The notes under the pieces: model-generated
Told to the model about the DNA's origin: nothing
Seen by the model: the letters and a program-made list of their open reading frames with translations, nothing else
Database searches by the model: none
Part shown: in pieces, positions 1-8,483 of the stretch
How the letters are laid out: each line of letters begins with the position of its first letter
How positions within the stretch are numbered: position 1 is the first letter of the stretch
Assembly (NCBI GenBank): GCA_032251335.1
Contig: JAVVDW010000011.1
Span: 1 to 64,000, forward strand
Direction of reading: 5' to 3'
From: UM-FILTER-40-17 sp032251335
GTDB lineage: Bacteria > Bacteroidota > Bacteroidia > Flavobacteriales > Flavobacteriaceae
DNA length: 64,000 nucleotides
Translations under genes and position numbers: made by a program

Positions 1-68
1 AGTTCGTCTAAAATTTTCAGTTTAAAAGATTCTGAATACCGTCTGATTACTTTGTCATTTTTGTACAT
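1..68 (-). CDS. IS3-family transposase OrfA, N-terminal fragment (partial)
   Basis: From an ATG at 68-66 the minus strand reads MYKNDKVIRRYSESFKLKI and continues LDEL to the window edge. This is the usual opening of the helix-turn-helix OrfA subunit of IS3-type transposases, where a short basic N-terminus precedes the F-K-L-K/I helix. OrfA binds the terminal repeats; OrfAB is the catalytic transposase made by frameshifting. Only 22 codons are visible, so completeness and activity cannot be judged. Confidence 0.65.
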   Translation of the reverse strand, partial: MYKNDKVIRRYSESFKLKILDE

Positions 69-107
69 AATAGTTAGAATTATGTAGCCTTTATTCAGGA
101 CGGGTCA
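1..107 (-). mobile_element. IS3-like insertion sequence, left end (truncated by window)
   Basis: Reading the minus strand from 107 leftwards, the element opens with TGACCCGTCCTGAATAAAGG, which begins with TG as IS3-family termini do. About 39 bases later comes the start of a transposase OrfA-like reading frame. The rest of the element lies outside the window to the left. No target-site duplication can be confirmed because only one end is visible. The family assignment rests on the OrfA-like N-terminus plus the TG-beginning terminus; the exact boundary at 107 is inferred. Confidence 0.6.
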
Positions 108-111
108 GACA

Positions 112-231
112 AACCAATAACGTATAACATATAACCAATAACGTATAACAATTAACCCTAATGCCTAATGCCTCTTGGCTATTGCCTATTGGCTAATGCC
201 TATTGCCTATTGAACAATAAACGTACAACCA
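112..231 (+). repeat. Dispersed intergenic repeat, copy 1 (AACGTATAAC / TAATGCC type)
   Basis: A low-complexity stretch is built from two short word families: AACCAATAACGTATAAC, then TAATGCC/TATTGCC/TATTGGC, closing with AATAAACGTACAACC. The reverse complement of 27720-27840 matches it nearly end to end, including the segment AACCCTAATGCCTAATG. It sits just upstream of the oxygenase promoter, in the same orientation relative to its downstream gene as the second copy. No coding potential is seen. Confidence 0.75.
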
Positions 232-252
232 ACAACATTTAACGAAAAAATT

Positions 253-260
253 TATATTTG
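253..260 (+). promoter_or_regulatory. Bacteroidota -7 promoter element TATATTTG
   Basis: The sequence TATATTTG matches the TAnnTTTG consensus of the Bacteroidota housekeeping sigma factor. It lies 18 bases before the ATG at 279. A TTG inside this box opens the reading frame seven codons earlier, but that TTG is promoter sequence and is not expected to be translated. No convincing -33 TTTG was found upstream. Confidence 0.6.
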
Positions 261-278
261 CCGAACCAAACAAATGAT

Positions 279-1226
279 ATGAACAACATTCCTAGTGTCG
301 ATTTAGCCGACTTTATCTCAACAGATTCCCATCGCAAGCAAAAGTTTGTGGAAGAAATTGGCAAAGCCTACGAAGAAATCGGCTTTGTGGCCTTAAGAAA
401 TCACTTTCTGGACGATGCACTCGTGGCAGATCTATATAAAGAAGTGGCTGCTTTTTTTGCCCTGCCTACCGATATCAAACGAGGCTACGAAAGAGAGGAA
501 CTTGCCGGACAGCGCGGCTATGTGTCTTTTGGAAAAGAACACGCCAAAGACAAACCCGAAGGCGATCTTAAAGAATTTTGGCACTTCGGACAAGTACCCG
601 ATGCCGATGCCAACCTCCAAGAAAGCTATCCGGGGAATTTAATAGTGAAAGAATTGCCCCAATTCAACCAAACCGGTATGCGTGCTTATAAAATGCTGGA
701 AAAAACCGGAATTTATGTATTGCGGGCTTTGGCCATCCATATCGGACTCGACGAATTTTACTTCGACAATTGGGTGAAAAACGGAAACAGCATCCTGCGT
801 CCCATTCACTATCCGCCCATCCAACACGAACCCAAAAACGCGGTTCGTGCCGGCGCACATGGCGACATTAACCTAATCACTTTACTCATGGGGGCTTCTG
901 CGCCCGGCTTACAGGTGTTGCGCCACGATGGCCAATGGATAGACGCCATTGCCCAACCCGACGAACTCGTTATCAATGTAGGTGATATGCTCCAAAGACT
1001 GACCAACGGCAAACTCAAATCAACCATACACCAAGTGGTGAATCCGCCGCGGGAAATGTGGCACACCTCCCGCTACTCCATTCCATTTTTTATGCATCCG
1101 AGAAGCGAAATGCCACTCAATTGCCTGCCCGAATGTATAGACGACCAACATCCCAAGGCATTTGATGACATCAGCGCGGGGGCATATCTCAACCAACGTT
1201 TGGCCGAAATTGGTCTTAAAAAGTAG
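279..1226 (+). CDS. 2OG-Fe(II) oxygenase, isopenicillin N synthase family
   Basis: A 315-residue non-heme iron, 2-oxoglutarate-type dioxygenase. The N-terminal DIOX_N-like region (residues about 5-110) is followed by the jelly-roll core with the iron triad H194-x-D196 and H251. R265-x-S267 (RYS) would hold the 2-oxoglutarate carboxylate. Length is normal for the family. The natural substrate cannot be told from sequence; bacterial members are annotated loosely as isopenicillin N synthase or flavonol synthase-like. The start is set at ATG 279 because the longer frame begins in the -7 box. The next gene starts one base after this stop, so the two are probably co-translated. Confidence 0.88.
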   Translation: MNNIPSVDLADFISTDSHRKQKFVEEIGKAYEEIGFVALRNHFLDDALVADLYKEVAAFFALPTDIKRGYEREELAGQRGYVSFGKEHAKDKPEGDLKEFWHFGQVPDADANLQESYPGNLIVKELPQFNQTGMRAYKMLEKTGIYVLRALAIHIGLDEFYFDNWVKNGNSILRPIHYPPIQHEPKNAVRAGAHGDINLITLLMGASAPGLQVLRHDGQWIDAIAQPDELVINVGDMLQRLTNGKLKSTIHQVVNPPREMWHTSRYSIPFFMHPRSEMPLNCLPECIDDQHPKAFDDISAGAYLNQRLAEIGLKK

Positions 1227-1227
1227 C

Positions 1228-1725
1228 ATGGAAACCATGCGTCCGGCCACAACCCAAGACATACCCACCATCCAACAATTGGCAAATGCCATTTGGCCAC
1301 CAACATTTAAAGACATACTGTCGGAAAGCCAAATTGCCTACATGCTCGGGCTGATGTATGCTGAGGCTTCGCTGGAGAAACAAATGCGCACTTTTGACCA
1401 TCGTTTTTTTCTGCTGATGGTAGAAGAGGAAGCTTGCGGTTTTATGTCGCTCGAGCACGATGTGCACCACCAAGGAAAAACCAAAATTCACAAAATCTAT
1501 TTACTGCCCAAATTACAAGGCAAGGGTTTGGGCGCCAAAATGATAGATTTTGCAGCAAAGGAAGCACAAAATATGGGAGATTCCGCTTTGATTCTCAATG
1601 TAAACAAATACAATACGGCTGCAAAATTCTATGAAAAATTGGGATTTGAGCTTGTGAAAGAAGAGGTTATCCCCATCGGTAAAGGATTTGTGATGGATGA
1701 TTTTGTCTTTGAAAAAACGCTTTAA
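1228..1725 (+). CDS. GNAT family N-acetyltransferase
   Basis: A 165-residue acetyl-CoA-dependent acyltransferase of the GNAT fold. The acetyl-CoA pyrophosphate loop is visible as QGKGLG followed by the motif A helix. The C-terminal part has the usual N-x(6)-FYEKLGF segment (motif B). The acceptor substrate is unknown. The ATG at 1228 is one base after the oxygenase stop, which favours this start over the longer frame reaching into the upstream gene; an ATG three codons later is an alternative. The pairing with an oxygenase may be functional but is not diagnostic. Confidence 0.85.
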   Translation: METMRPATTQDIPTIQQLANAIWPPTFKDILSESQIAYMLGLMYAEASLEKQMRTFDHRFFLLMVEEEACGFMSLEHDVHHQGKTKIHKIYLLPKLQGKGLGAKMIDFAAKEAQNMGDSALILNVNKYNTAAKFYEKLGFELVKEEVIPIGKGFVMDDFVFEKTL

Positions 1726-1738
1726 AAAACGCAGGTTA

Positions 1739-2665
1739 TTATTCCGCCGAGAAGATAAAAAACCGCCTGAACATCCGTTTATAGAATTGCTTTTCGCGTG
1801 TATCCAGTTCGTTTCCGTCCATGACCAACGCCAATAAAGCATATTGTTTGTTGTGAAATATCGGTGGAATTTCAGCAATCGGATTGTTTGAAAAAATCAC
1901 AAACAACAGTCGAGGCATTCGGGTGAGCACACCCGGCAATTCGGTAAATTGGTTTTGTGCGGCATGCATGACCAACAACCGCTCCAAGCGCCGCATAGCT
2001 TCGGGTAATGCAGACAATTTATTGCCATCCAAATATAAGTATTGCAGTTGCGAAAGCGTTGCCACCTCATCGGGCAAAAGCGCTATTTCGTTAAAATCGA
2101 GCCACAATGAGCGCAACTTAGGCAGTTCGGACAGCGCAAAAAATGTTTGAGACAGATCGAGTGTGTTGTGAGATAATTTCAAATCGCGCAAAGCTTTAAT
2201 TTGCGAAATCTGATCCGGTAGTTCTGTGATTTGGTTGTGGGAGAGGTTCATAAATTCAAGTCGAAAATCGGCAAGTTGCTCAAAAGTTTTTCCCCAGTCC
2301 AGCTCCGGGTTATTGACCAGTGACAGGTGTTCAATCTTTTTCAATTTTTGAAAATTTTCCGGCAAAAACCTGAGTTGCATACTGTCTAAAATCAGCACCC
2401 GAAGGTTGGGCAGTGCGGCCAATTTGAATACGGCATCTTCCATATCCATACCCACATTGCCGGAGAGTTTCACAGCCCTAATTTCTTTATATTCAATAAT
2501 ATTTTCTGGCAACTGCTCCAACTCTTGAAAAGACAAATCCAAACGATAGGTATTTTTTACAGCCGCGGCTGCAAGACTTTCTCTCGTTTCGGCATAGTAA
2601 GTTTTGTAGGTAGTACAAGACGCCAACATATTGAAAACCAACAGATAAAAAACAAATTTTTTCAT
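1739..2665 (-). CDS. Leucine-rich-repeat lipoprotein
   Basis: A 308-residue protein with a lipoprotein signal peptide ending in LASC (Cys17), so it is probably anchored in a membrane facing the periplasm or cell surface. Residues about 40-290 are tandem leucine-rich repeats (L-x-x-L-x-L-x-x-N-x-L/I-x-x-L-P) that form a binding solenoid. The ligand is unknown. Its ATG overlaps the TGA of the upstream beta-barrel gene (ATGA, 4 bases), so the two are translationally coupled and probably work together. Confidence 0.85.
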   Translation of the reverse strand: MKKFVFYLLVFNMLASCTTYKTYYAETRESLAAAAVKNTYRLDLSFQELEQLPENIIEYKEIRAVKLSGNVGMDMEDAVFKLAALPNLRVLILDSMQLRFLPENFQKLKKIEHLSLVNNPELDWGKTFEQLADFRLEFMNLSHNQITELPDQISQIKALRDLKLSHNTLDLSQTFFALSELPKLRSLWLDFNEIALLPDEVATLSQLQYLYLDGNKLSALPEAMRRLERLLVMHAAQNQFTELPGVLTRMPRLLFVIFSNNPIAEIPPIFHNKQYALLALVMDGNELDTREKQFYKRMFRRFFIFSAE

Positions 2666-3621
2666 TCTTGTAAGTGGTTAAAATCGTTGGTCACTGTGGC
2701 ATTTAAAGCACCCGAAAACTCAAAGTAAAGACGGTCTTTCTGTTGCACCGGCCAAGAAAATCGCGGATACAAACCAAAGCTGTCGTGGATGCTGTTTTGC
2801 ACATATGCACCCAGTTTGGGGCTGTCCACCCCCAACCTACCCGACCAAGCCCACGCCTGATTTTGAAACCGAACATCTGCAAAAAGATTGGCGTGAAAAA
2901 GCGCTTCCAAAGGTTTTTTGTTTTGCCACACATTGCGCCAACCATCGTCTGAATTTTGCGGATTTCGAGGCAATTTCAAATAATCGGCTTGTGGTGTAAA
3001 CACATCAAAACCCACTCCCAGGCGACGCAGTTCATTTCCTCTGATTTCGGAAGCTCCTACAAACAAACTTCCGGTAGCGCCCAAGTCGGTGCCTTCGCCA
3101 TTGAAAAGACCCGCATGCAAATCGTTGGAAAAATTCAGATGAAAACTGTATTGGCTGTTGCTGTATCGAAGGATTAAATTTCCACGGCGGCTGTTGAACT
3201 TTCGCAACTCACCGGGCATAAAATCTTTGTTAAATCCGAAACCTATGCCACCAAAACCACCCAAACCTTCCGGATTGTAGATAGCCAAAGTGGGTTGCAT
3301 GGCAACCGTAGAACCCAGAAGATTGTTGTTGTTCCCCCAGCCCATCATCCCAAAAAACTCATATTGGTGGCCTACATTGAAGGAAGCGTAACCGTGGCGT
3401 TTGGTAAACAGATACACACTGTAGTGGGCACCCGATTCCAAGCCTGCATTTCCAACATTGACTGTACCAAAAGCGTATGCACCCGCACGTATCAATTGGT
3501 TTTGATTACCGATAATCCATTCAATTTTTAAGCTAAAGCCACCGGCTGCCAAAGTTTCTTGCGCACCAACACCGCCAATACAAAAAAAGAATACAATAAA
3601 AGTTAGTAAAGGCTTCACCAT
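2662..3621 (-). CDS. Exported all-beta, outer-membrane-like protein of unknown function
   Basis: A 319-residue protein with a signal peptide (MVKPLLTFIVFFFCIGGVGA, cleaved before QE) and then long alternating aromatic/glycine-rich beta stretches typical of small outer-membrane barrels. It ends with a strand-like segment. Related flavobacterial proteins are sometimes annotated as containing a polymorphic toxin type 23 domain; I cannot confirm that, and no nuclease or other catalytic motif is evident. The start at 3621 is chosen because the signal peptide begins there; the longer frame adds 18 residues upstream. The stop overlaps the start of the LRR lipoprotein by 4 bases. Confidence 0.65.
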   Translation of the reverse strand: MVKPLLTFIVFFFCIGGVGAQETLAAGGFSLKIEWIIGNQNQLIRAGAYAFGTVNVGNAGLESGAHYSVYLFTKRHGYASFNVGHQYEFFGMMGWGNNNNLLGSTVAMQPTLAIYNPEGLGGFGGIGFGFNKDFMPGELRKFNSRRGNLILRYSNSQYSFHLNFSNDLHAGLFNGEGTDLGATGSLFVGASEIRGNELRRLGVGFDVFTPQADYLKLPRNPQNSDDGWRNVWQNKKPLEALFHANLFADVRFQNQAWAWSGRLGVDSPKLGAYVQNSIHDSFGLYPRFSWPVQQKDRLYFEFSGALNATVTNDFNHLQE

Positions 3622-3704
3622 AGCTTTCCTGCTCGGCTTAAAAATACGAAAAAACCATACGTAAAAAGCCATCAAATTTTATAAAACCAAAAATGCTCAA
3701 AAGA

Positions 3705-4613
3705 TTAAAAAGTCAGTTGTTGACGCGGGTGAAATTGATTGAGCACATCAGCCAAATGCGAAGTGTCCACATGCAAATATACCTCTGTGGTGGTGATGCT
3801 TTCGTGCCCGAGCAACATCTGAATAGACCGCAAATCGGCACCGTTTTCCAGCAGGTGCGTGGCAAAAGAATGGCGAAGCGTATGCGGACTTATATTTTTT
3901 TTCAACCCGATACTTTCTGCCAACCTTTTGACGATGGTAAAAACCATCGCCCGTGTGAGCGTTGATCCGTTTCGATTGAGAAACAATACATCGTCATGTC
4001 CGGGTTTTATCTTCATGTGGTTACGCTCAAACTTGAGGTAATACGTGATGATATTTTGTGTGTGCGATGCAATAGGCACCAGCCTTTGTTTGTTGCCTTT
4101 GCCCGTTACTTTTACGAACCCTTCTTTAAAAAACAAATCGGAAATTTTGAGCGCCGTCAGTTCAGACACCCGCAATCCGCAACCGTAAAGGGTTTCGATA
4201 ATGGCGCGATTTCGCCCGCTTTGTGGGTGGGTCAGGTCTATGGATGCCACCATGCTGTCTATATCATTCAGAGAAAGTGTATCGGGCAGCTTGCGGCCGG
4301 TTTTAGGACTTTCTATCAGTTCAAGCGGATTGGTAGCCCGGTAGTTTTCAAAAATTAAATAGTCGAAAAAACCACGCAGACCGGATATCAAACGAGATTG
4401 TGAGCGCGGGTTCAGTTTGCTAGATACTTCGTAAATAAACTGATTCAGCAAATCGGCTTCTATTTTATCCGGCGCCACATCTATGCCCTTGCTGTCTAAA
4501 TATTTGATGAGTTTTTTAACGTCTAAGCTGTAATTGACCACGGAATGCCTCGAAAGATTTCTTTCGAGCGTGAGGTAATTTTCATAATCTTTTAAAGTAT
4601 CTAACCATTTCAT
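3705..4613 (-). CDS. xerD: Tyrosine recombinase XerD (XerC/XerD family)
   Basis: A 302-residue tyrosine site-specific recombinase that would resolve chromosome dimers at dif with a partner recombinase. The N-terminal SAM-like core-binding domain (about 1-90) is followed by the catalytic domain with R148, K172, H244-x-x-R247, H270 and nucleophile Y279, so all catalytic residues are present. It is divergent from aroQ, a frequent arrangement in Flavobacteriia, which argues for a housekeeping Xer protein rather than an integron or phage integrase. It is long enough to be complete. Confidence 0.93.
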   Translation of the reverse strand: MKWLDTLKDYENYLTLERNLSRHSVVNYSLDVKKLIKYLDSKGIDVAPDKIEADLLNQFIYEVSSKLNPRSQSRLISGLRGFFDYLIFENYRATNPLELIESPKTGRKLPDTLSLNDIDSMVASIDLTHPQSGRNRAIIETLYGCGLRVSELTALKISDLFFKEGFVKVTGKGNKQRLVPIASHTQNIITYYLKFERNHMKIKPGHDDVLFLNRNGSTLTRAMVFTIVKRLAESIGLKKNISPHTLRHSFATHLLENGADLRSIQMLLGHESITTTEVYLHVDTSHLADVLNQFHPRQQLTF

Positions 4614-4660
4614 CGGGTAAAAAATTTGGGGGAGACGGCGGCTTTATGGTGTAAATTGGT

Positions 4661-4681
4661 TATTTTTACAACACAAATTTA
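4661..4681. promoter_or_regulatory. Back-to-back -7 elements for aroQ (+) and xerD (-)
   Basis: On the plus strand TATTTTTA (4661-4668, one mismatch to TAnnTTTG) precedes aroQ. On the minus strand TAAATTTG (4674-4681, perfect) precedes xerD. The two boxes are 5 bases apart, so initiation from one should interfere with the other. The same 5-base arrangement recurs at 11973-11993. No clear -33 elements were found. Confidence 0.45.
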
Positions 4682-4698
4682 ACATATTTTTTCAATAT

Positions 4699-5130
4699 AT
4701 GCACCATCACAGACTTGTTATTATCAATGGTCCCAACCTAAATCTACTTGGCAGGCGCGAACCCGAAGTTTACGGCAAGCTTGGTTTTGAAGATTATTTG
4801 AACGCTTTGACAGCAAAATTTCCGACAGTTTCTTTTGATTATTTTCAATCCAACATTGAAGGCGAACTCATCGATGCTATCCAAAAATTTGGTTTCACAC
4901 ACGATGGCATTGTTTTAAATGCTGCGGCTTACACACATACTTCCATAGGTATAGGCGATGCCGTAAAAGCGGTGCCGGCCAAGGTGGTAGAGGTGCATAT
5001 TTCAAACACTTTTGCCCGCGATGCGTTTAGGCACGTGTCTTATATCTCGGCGCATGCTGTGGGGGTTGTTTTAGGTTTTGGACTGGACGGATACGAACTC
5101 GCTGTGGAGGGTTTGCTGAAGAAGTTGTAA
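4699..5130 (+). CDS. aroQ: 3-dehydroquinate dehydratase, type II
   Basis: A 143-residue type II dehydroquinase, the usual length. It catalyses the trans-dehydration of 3-dehydroquinate to 3-dehydroshikimate in the shikimate pathway. The N-terminal motif INGPNLNLLGRREP is diagnostic; R19 and the catalytic Y25 lie on the flexible lid, and VEVHISN supplies H100. It is divergent from xerD and is followed by a lipoprotein gene after 228 bases. Confidence 0.95.
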   Translation: MHHHRLVIINGPNLNLLGRREPEVYGKLGFEDYLNALTAKFPTVSFDYFQSNIEGELIDAIQKFGFTHDGIVLNAAAYTHTSIGIGDAVKAVPAKVVEVHISNTFARDAFRHVSYISAHAVGVVLGFGLDGYELAVEGLLKKL

Positions 5131-5358
5131 GAAAAATGTTTTCAAATCAATCTTTTCCTTAATAGTTTGATATGTTCTTTTTTGGCAATAAAATTGATGT
5201 TTAACTAACAATCATCTAAATTGTTTTGGACGCTATTATTTTCAAATCAATTTATCTACTATTGTTTTGATTTATGAATTTTGAAAACACAGGCCTTGTA
5301 CATTCCCTAAAAATCGCTTTTATCTTTACTCAAAAACCTTATTTTTACAAAAAAAAAT

Positions 5359-6912
5359 ATGTTCCAAAAAATTTGTCTCCTCTGTTTAGGTGTCATGCTG
5401 ATAGCAAATGTAGGTTGTCGGCGCGATTTTGACACCACACTGAGCAGTGGCCGCCTCGAGTTTAGCCGGGACACCGTCTATTTGGATACGGTTTTTACCA
5501 ATATTGGTTCCGCTACTTTTCGGCTTAAAGTGTTTAACCGCAGTGGCTCAGACATTCGCATTCCCACCATCAGGCTTGCCGGTGGCGCGGAATCATCCTT
5601 TAGGCTCAATGTGGGTGGCGATGCGGGCAAATTTTTTGAAGATGTGGTTATTTTGGAACGCGACAGCCTCTTTGTATTTGTGGAAACCACTTTGGATATC
5701 AACGCTTTTACACAATCTGAAAACGAATTTTTGGTCACCGACGAAATTCTCTTCGACTCCGGAAGCAACGAACAAAAGGTGACCTTGGTTTCGCTGGTGC
5801 GCGATGCCATTTTTCTATTTCCCGAACACCTGCAAGACGGCACTAAAGAAACCTTACTGTTGGGCTTGGACGCGGAAGGCAACGAACTGCGCATTGAAGG
5901 TTTTTTCTTGGAAGACGACGAACGAAACTTCACCAACCAAAAACCTTATGTGATTTTCGGATTTGCGGCCATTCCGGTTGACAAAACCCTGACTATAGAT
6001 GCCGGTGCGCGGATTCACTTTCATGCCAACTCGGGCCTGATAGCTACCAATGGCAGCACACTTTTGGTGAACGGTGCACCGAGCAGCACCCCCGAATTGG
6101 AAAACGAAGTAATTTTTCAAGGCGACCGTCTGCAGAATTTCTTTTCGGACATACCCGGCCAATGGAGTACCATTTGGCTGACAGCCGGAAGCAAAGGACA
6201 CCAAATCAAACACGCCACCATCAAAAACAGTACGGTGGGCTTGTTGGTGGAATCTAACGAAGATCCGGGAACACCTACCTTACAAATAGACAATACCCAA
6301 ATTTACAACAGTGGATCGGTGGGGTTATTGGGACGCGGAAGCCATATTGAAGGCAGCAATGTGGTGATAGACAACAGCGGACAAATTTCCCTGTTTTTGT
6401 CTTTTGGCGGCCGGTACGATTTTATACACTCTACTTTTGCCAATTTTTTAAACCTGAACCAACGCCAATTTCCCGCAGTGGTTTTGACCAATACGTTTCA
6501 ATTGGCAGATGGCAGCGAATTGACGCAGGATTTGACCATGGCACGCTTTGAAAATTGCATCATAGACGGCAATGCAGCTAATGAGTTAGATTTTGATGCT
6601 TCAACGGCAGCAGCTTTTAACTTTCAATTCGTCAACAGCCTTGTTCGCTTTGAAAATCCGGCCCGTGTGGCCAACAATCCACTGTTCGACTTCAACAACA
6701 ACTCGCTTTATGAAAACGTCTTTTTGAACCTGCAATCTTCGTTCGTAGATGACCGAAACAGCGATTTGCGCATTACTTCCGAATCTGAACTCATCGGTCT
6801 TGGAAGTGCGGCCGGAGCCGCACGTGCACCTATAGATCTATTGGGTGTAAACAGAACAACCGCCCCGGATTTGGGTGCTTATCAAAATGTGGTTTTGGAA
6901 GAAAACAACTGA
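5359..6912 (+). CDS. Exported lipoprotein with right-handed beta-helix repeats
   Basis: A 517-residue lipoprotein; the signal peptide ends in NVGC (Cys20). Residues about 30-130 resemble a beta-sandwich domain of the DUF1573/Ig-like type (LEFSRDTVYLDTVF). Residues about 200-500 contain parallel beta-helix-like repeats with short turns rich in N, G and D (GLIATNGSTLLVNG and similar). No catalytic residues of a polysaccharide lyase could be picked out, so it may be structural or carbohydrate-binding. It probably has its own promoter: TATTTTTA lies shortly before the ATG. Confidence 0.75.
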   Translation: MFQKICLLCLGVMLIANVGCRRDFDTTLSSGRLEFSRDTVYLDTVFTNIGSATFRLKVFNRSGSDIRIPTIRLAGGAESSFRLNVGGDAGKFFEDVVILERDSLFVFVETTLDINAFTQSENEFLVTDEILFDSGSNEQKVTLVSLVRDAIFLFPEHLQDGTKETLLLGLDAEGNELRIEGFFLEDDERNFTNQKPYVIFGFAAIPVDKTLTIDAGARIHFHANSGLIATNGSTLLVNGAPSSTPELENEVIFQGDRLQNFFSDIPGQWSTIWLTAGSKGHQIKHATIKNSTVGLLVESNEDPGTPTLQIDNTQIYNSGSVGLLGRGSHIEGSNVVIDNSGQISLFLSFGGRYDFIHSTFANFLNLNQRQFPAVVLTNTFQLADGSELTQDLTMARFENCIIDGNAANELDFDASTAAAFNFQFVNSLVRFENPARVANNPLFDFNNNSLYENVFLNLQSSFVDDRNSDLRITSESELIGLGSAAGAARAPIDLLGVNRTTAPDLGAYQNVVLEENN

Positions 6913-7052
6913 GGTTTGTCCATTTGAAGAGGCCAGAAAACACAGGGTAAAAATAGCACTTCATCATAATACAGTGGAATGGAAAAAGGCAACAATCATA
7001 TTTTGACTGTTTTCGACGATTGGCTTCTTATTTTTAAAACTACAGCAAGGCA

Positions 7053-8327
7053 ATGAAACGAGCTGTCCTCTATATCGCATTATTATTTCTGACAGGCTGT
7101 GCCGTGTCCGGGAAAAAAGCCTTTCAAAAAAGTTTTGAGCGCGAAGTTCAAAACGGACTTTTCCGAAACCAGTTTACCGGACTTATGGTGTACGACCCGC
7201 AGAGTGGTGATACGCTGTTTACATACAACAGCCACAAATATTTTATACCGGCCAGCAACACTAAGATTTTTACGCTATACACAGCACTCACCTTGTTGCC
7301 CGAACAAATCCCGACGCTGCGATATACCCTACAAAACGACAGTTTGTTTTTTGAATCTACGGCAGACCCTGTTTGGCTTCATCCCTATTTTAAAGACAGC
7401 ACGGCAATCCGTTTTTTAGAAAACCATCAAAACGTGGTTTGGTTGCCTCGCTCCTTAGCCGATACACCTTTGGGCTTTGGGTGGGCGTGGGAAGACTATG
7501 ACAGCTATTACGCCCCCGAACGAAATGCCCTTCCTCTGTACGGAAATGTGGTACAGGTCATCCCAACGGTAGATTCACTTCAAATGGTTCCGGAATATTT
7601 TTCATCATCTATCGTACAGAACAAAGCATTTCCCTACCGAAGACTTCAAAATTTAAACCTTTTCAACCTGCCGGAAGCTCCCAAAGACACCATTGAAATT
7701 CCTTTTGTTACCGGAAATAGTCTCACAAGAAAACTGCTCAATGCGGTTTTATCTAAAGAAATTAGCGTGGCGCGTGAAACAAACCACAAACTTGACAACG
7801 TTTTATACAGCATCGCCGCCGATAGCCTCTACAAAAGAATGATGCACATGAGCGATAATTTTTTAGCAGAACAATTACTGCTCATGGCGTCGGGGATGCT
7901 TTCTGACACGCTCAACGGTGAGACCGCAAGGGTTTATATGCTCAAAAACGCCTTGGCCAATTTGTCACAAAAACCCCGTTGGGTAGATGGTTCGGGCCTG
8001 TCGCGCTACAACCTTTTCACGCCCGAATCTGTGGTGTTTGTTTTAAACGAACTCTATAAAAAGTATCCTCAAGAAAAACGCTTTACGTGGTTTCCGTCCG
8101 GTGGGGTTTCGGGTACTTTGGAAAACTTGTATTCCGGAGGCTACCAACCCTATGTGTATGCCAAATCCGGAACCTTGTCCAACAACTATTGTTTGAGTGG
8201 TTACCTGCTTACAGACAGTGGCAAAACGCTAATTTTCAGCTTTATGAACAACCACTTTCAAGAACCAACCGGCGAAGTGAGGCGTAAAATCGAAACTTTT
8301 TTGGAAGCCATTAAAAAAGACTTCTAG
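7053..8327 (+). CDS. dacB: D-alanyl-D-alanine carboxypeptidase/endopeptidase, PBP4 (S13) family
   Basis: A 424-residue S13-family peptidase acting on peptidoglycan peptides in the periplasm. The three penicillin-binding motifs are intact: S68-N-T-K71, S267-D-N269 and K371-S-G373. A lipobox ending in TGC (Cys16) indicates that it is lipid-anchored, unlike soluble E. coli DacB. The insert between the first two motifs is shorter than in the E. coli enzyme. It is transcribed in the same direction as the upstream lipoprotein but 140 bases away. Confidence 0.9.
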   Translation: MKRAVLYIALLFLTGCAVSGKKAFQKSFEREVQNGLFRNQFTGLMVYDPQSGDTLFTYNSHKYFIPASNTKIFTLYTALTLLPEQIPTLRYTLQNDSLFFESTADPVWLHPYFKDSTAIRFLENHQNVVWLPRSLADTPLGFGWAWEDYDSYYAPERNALPLYGNVVQVIPTVDSLQMVPEYFSSSIVQNKAFPYRRLQNLNLFNLPEAPKDTIEIPFVTGNSLTRKLLNAVLSKEISVARETNHKLDNVLYSIAADSLYKRMMHMSDNFLAEQLLLMASGMLSDTLNGETARVYMLKNALANLSQKPRWVDGSGLSRYNLFTPESVVFVLNELYKKYPQEKRFTWFPSGGVSGTLENLYSGGYQPYVYAKSGTLSNNYCLSGYLLTDSGKTLIFSFMNNHFQEPTGEVRRKIETFLEAIKKDF

Positions 8328-8483
8328 CTGCTTGATGCTATCAGGAATATGGACGGATGGATAGATGGCAAACTAACTTTTTAATTTATCAGGTCAAGCG
8401 CAGCCGAGGCTTCATTTGATGACCTCAAAATATGACTGCACTCAAAGAATCAAAAAAATGGTTTTCAAAACTTTGGCAACGCG

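Noticed and set aside
4661..4668. Plus-strand TATTTTTA as a strong promoter for aroQ
   Set aside because: Last base differs from TAnnTTTG and no -33 TTTG is found; kept only as a weak element.
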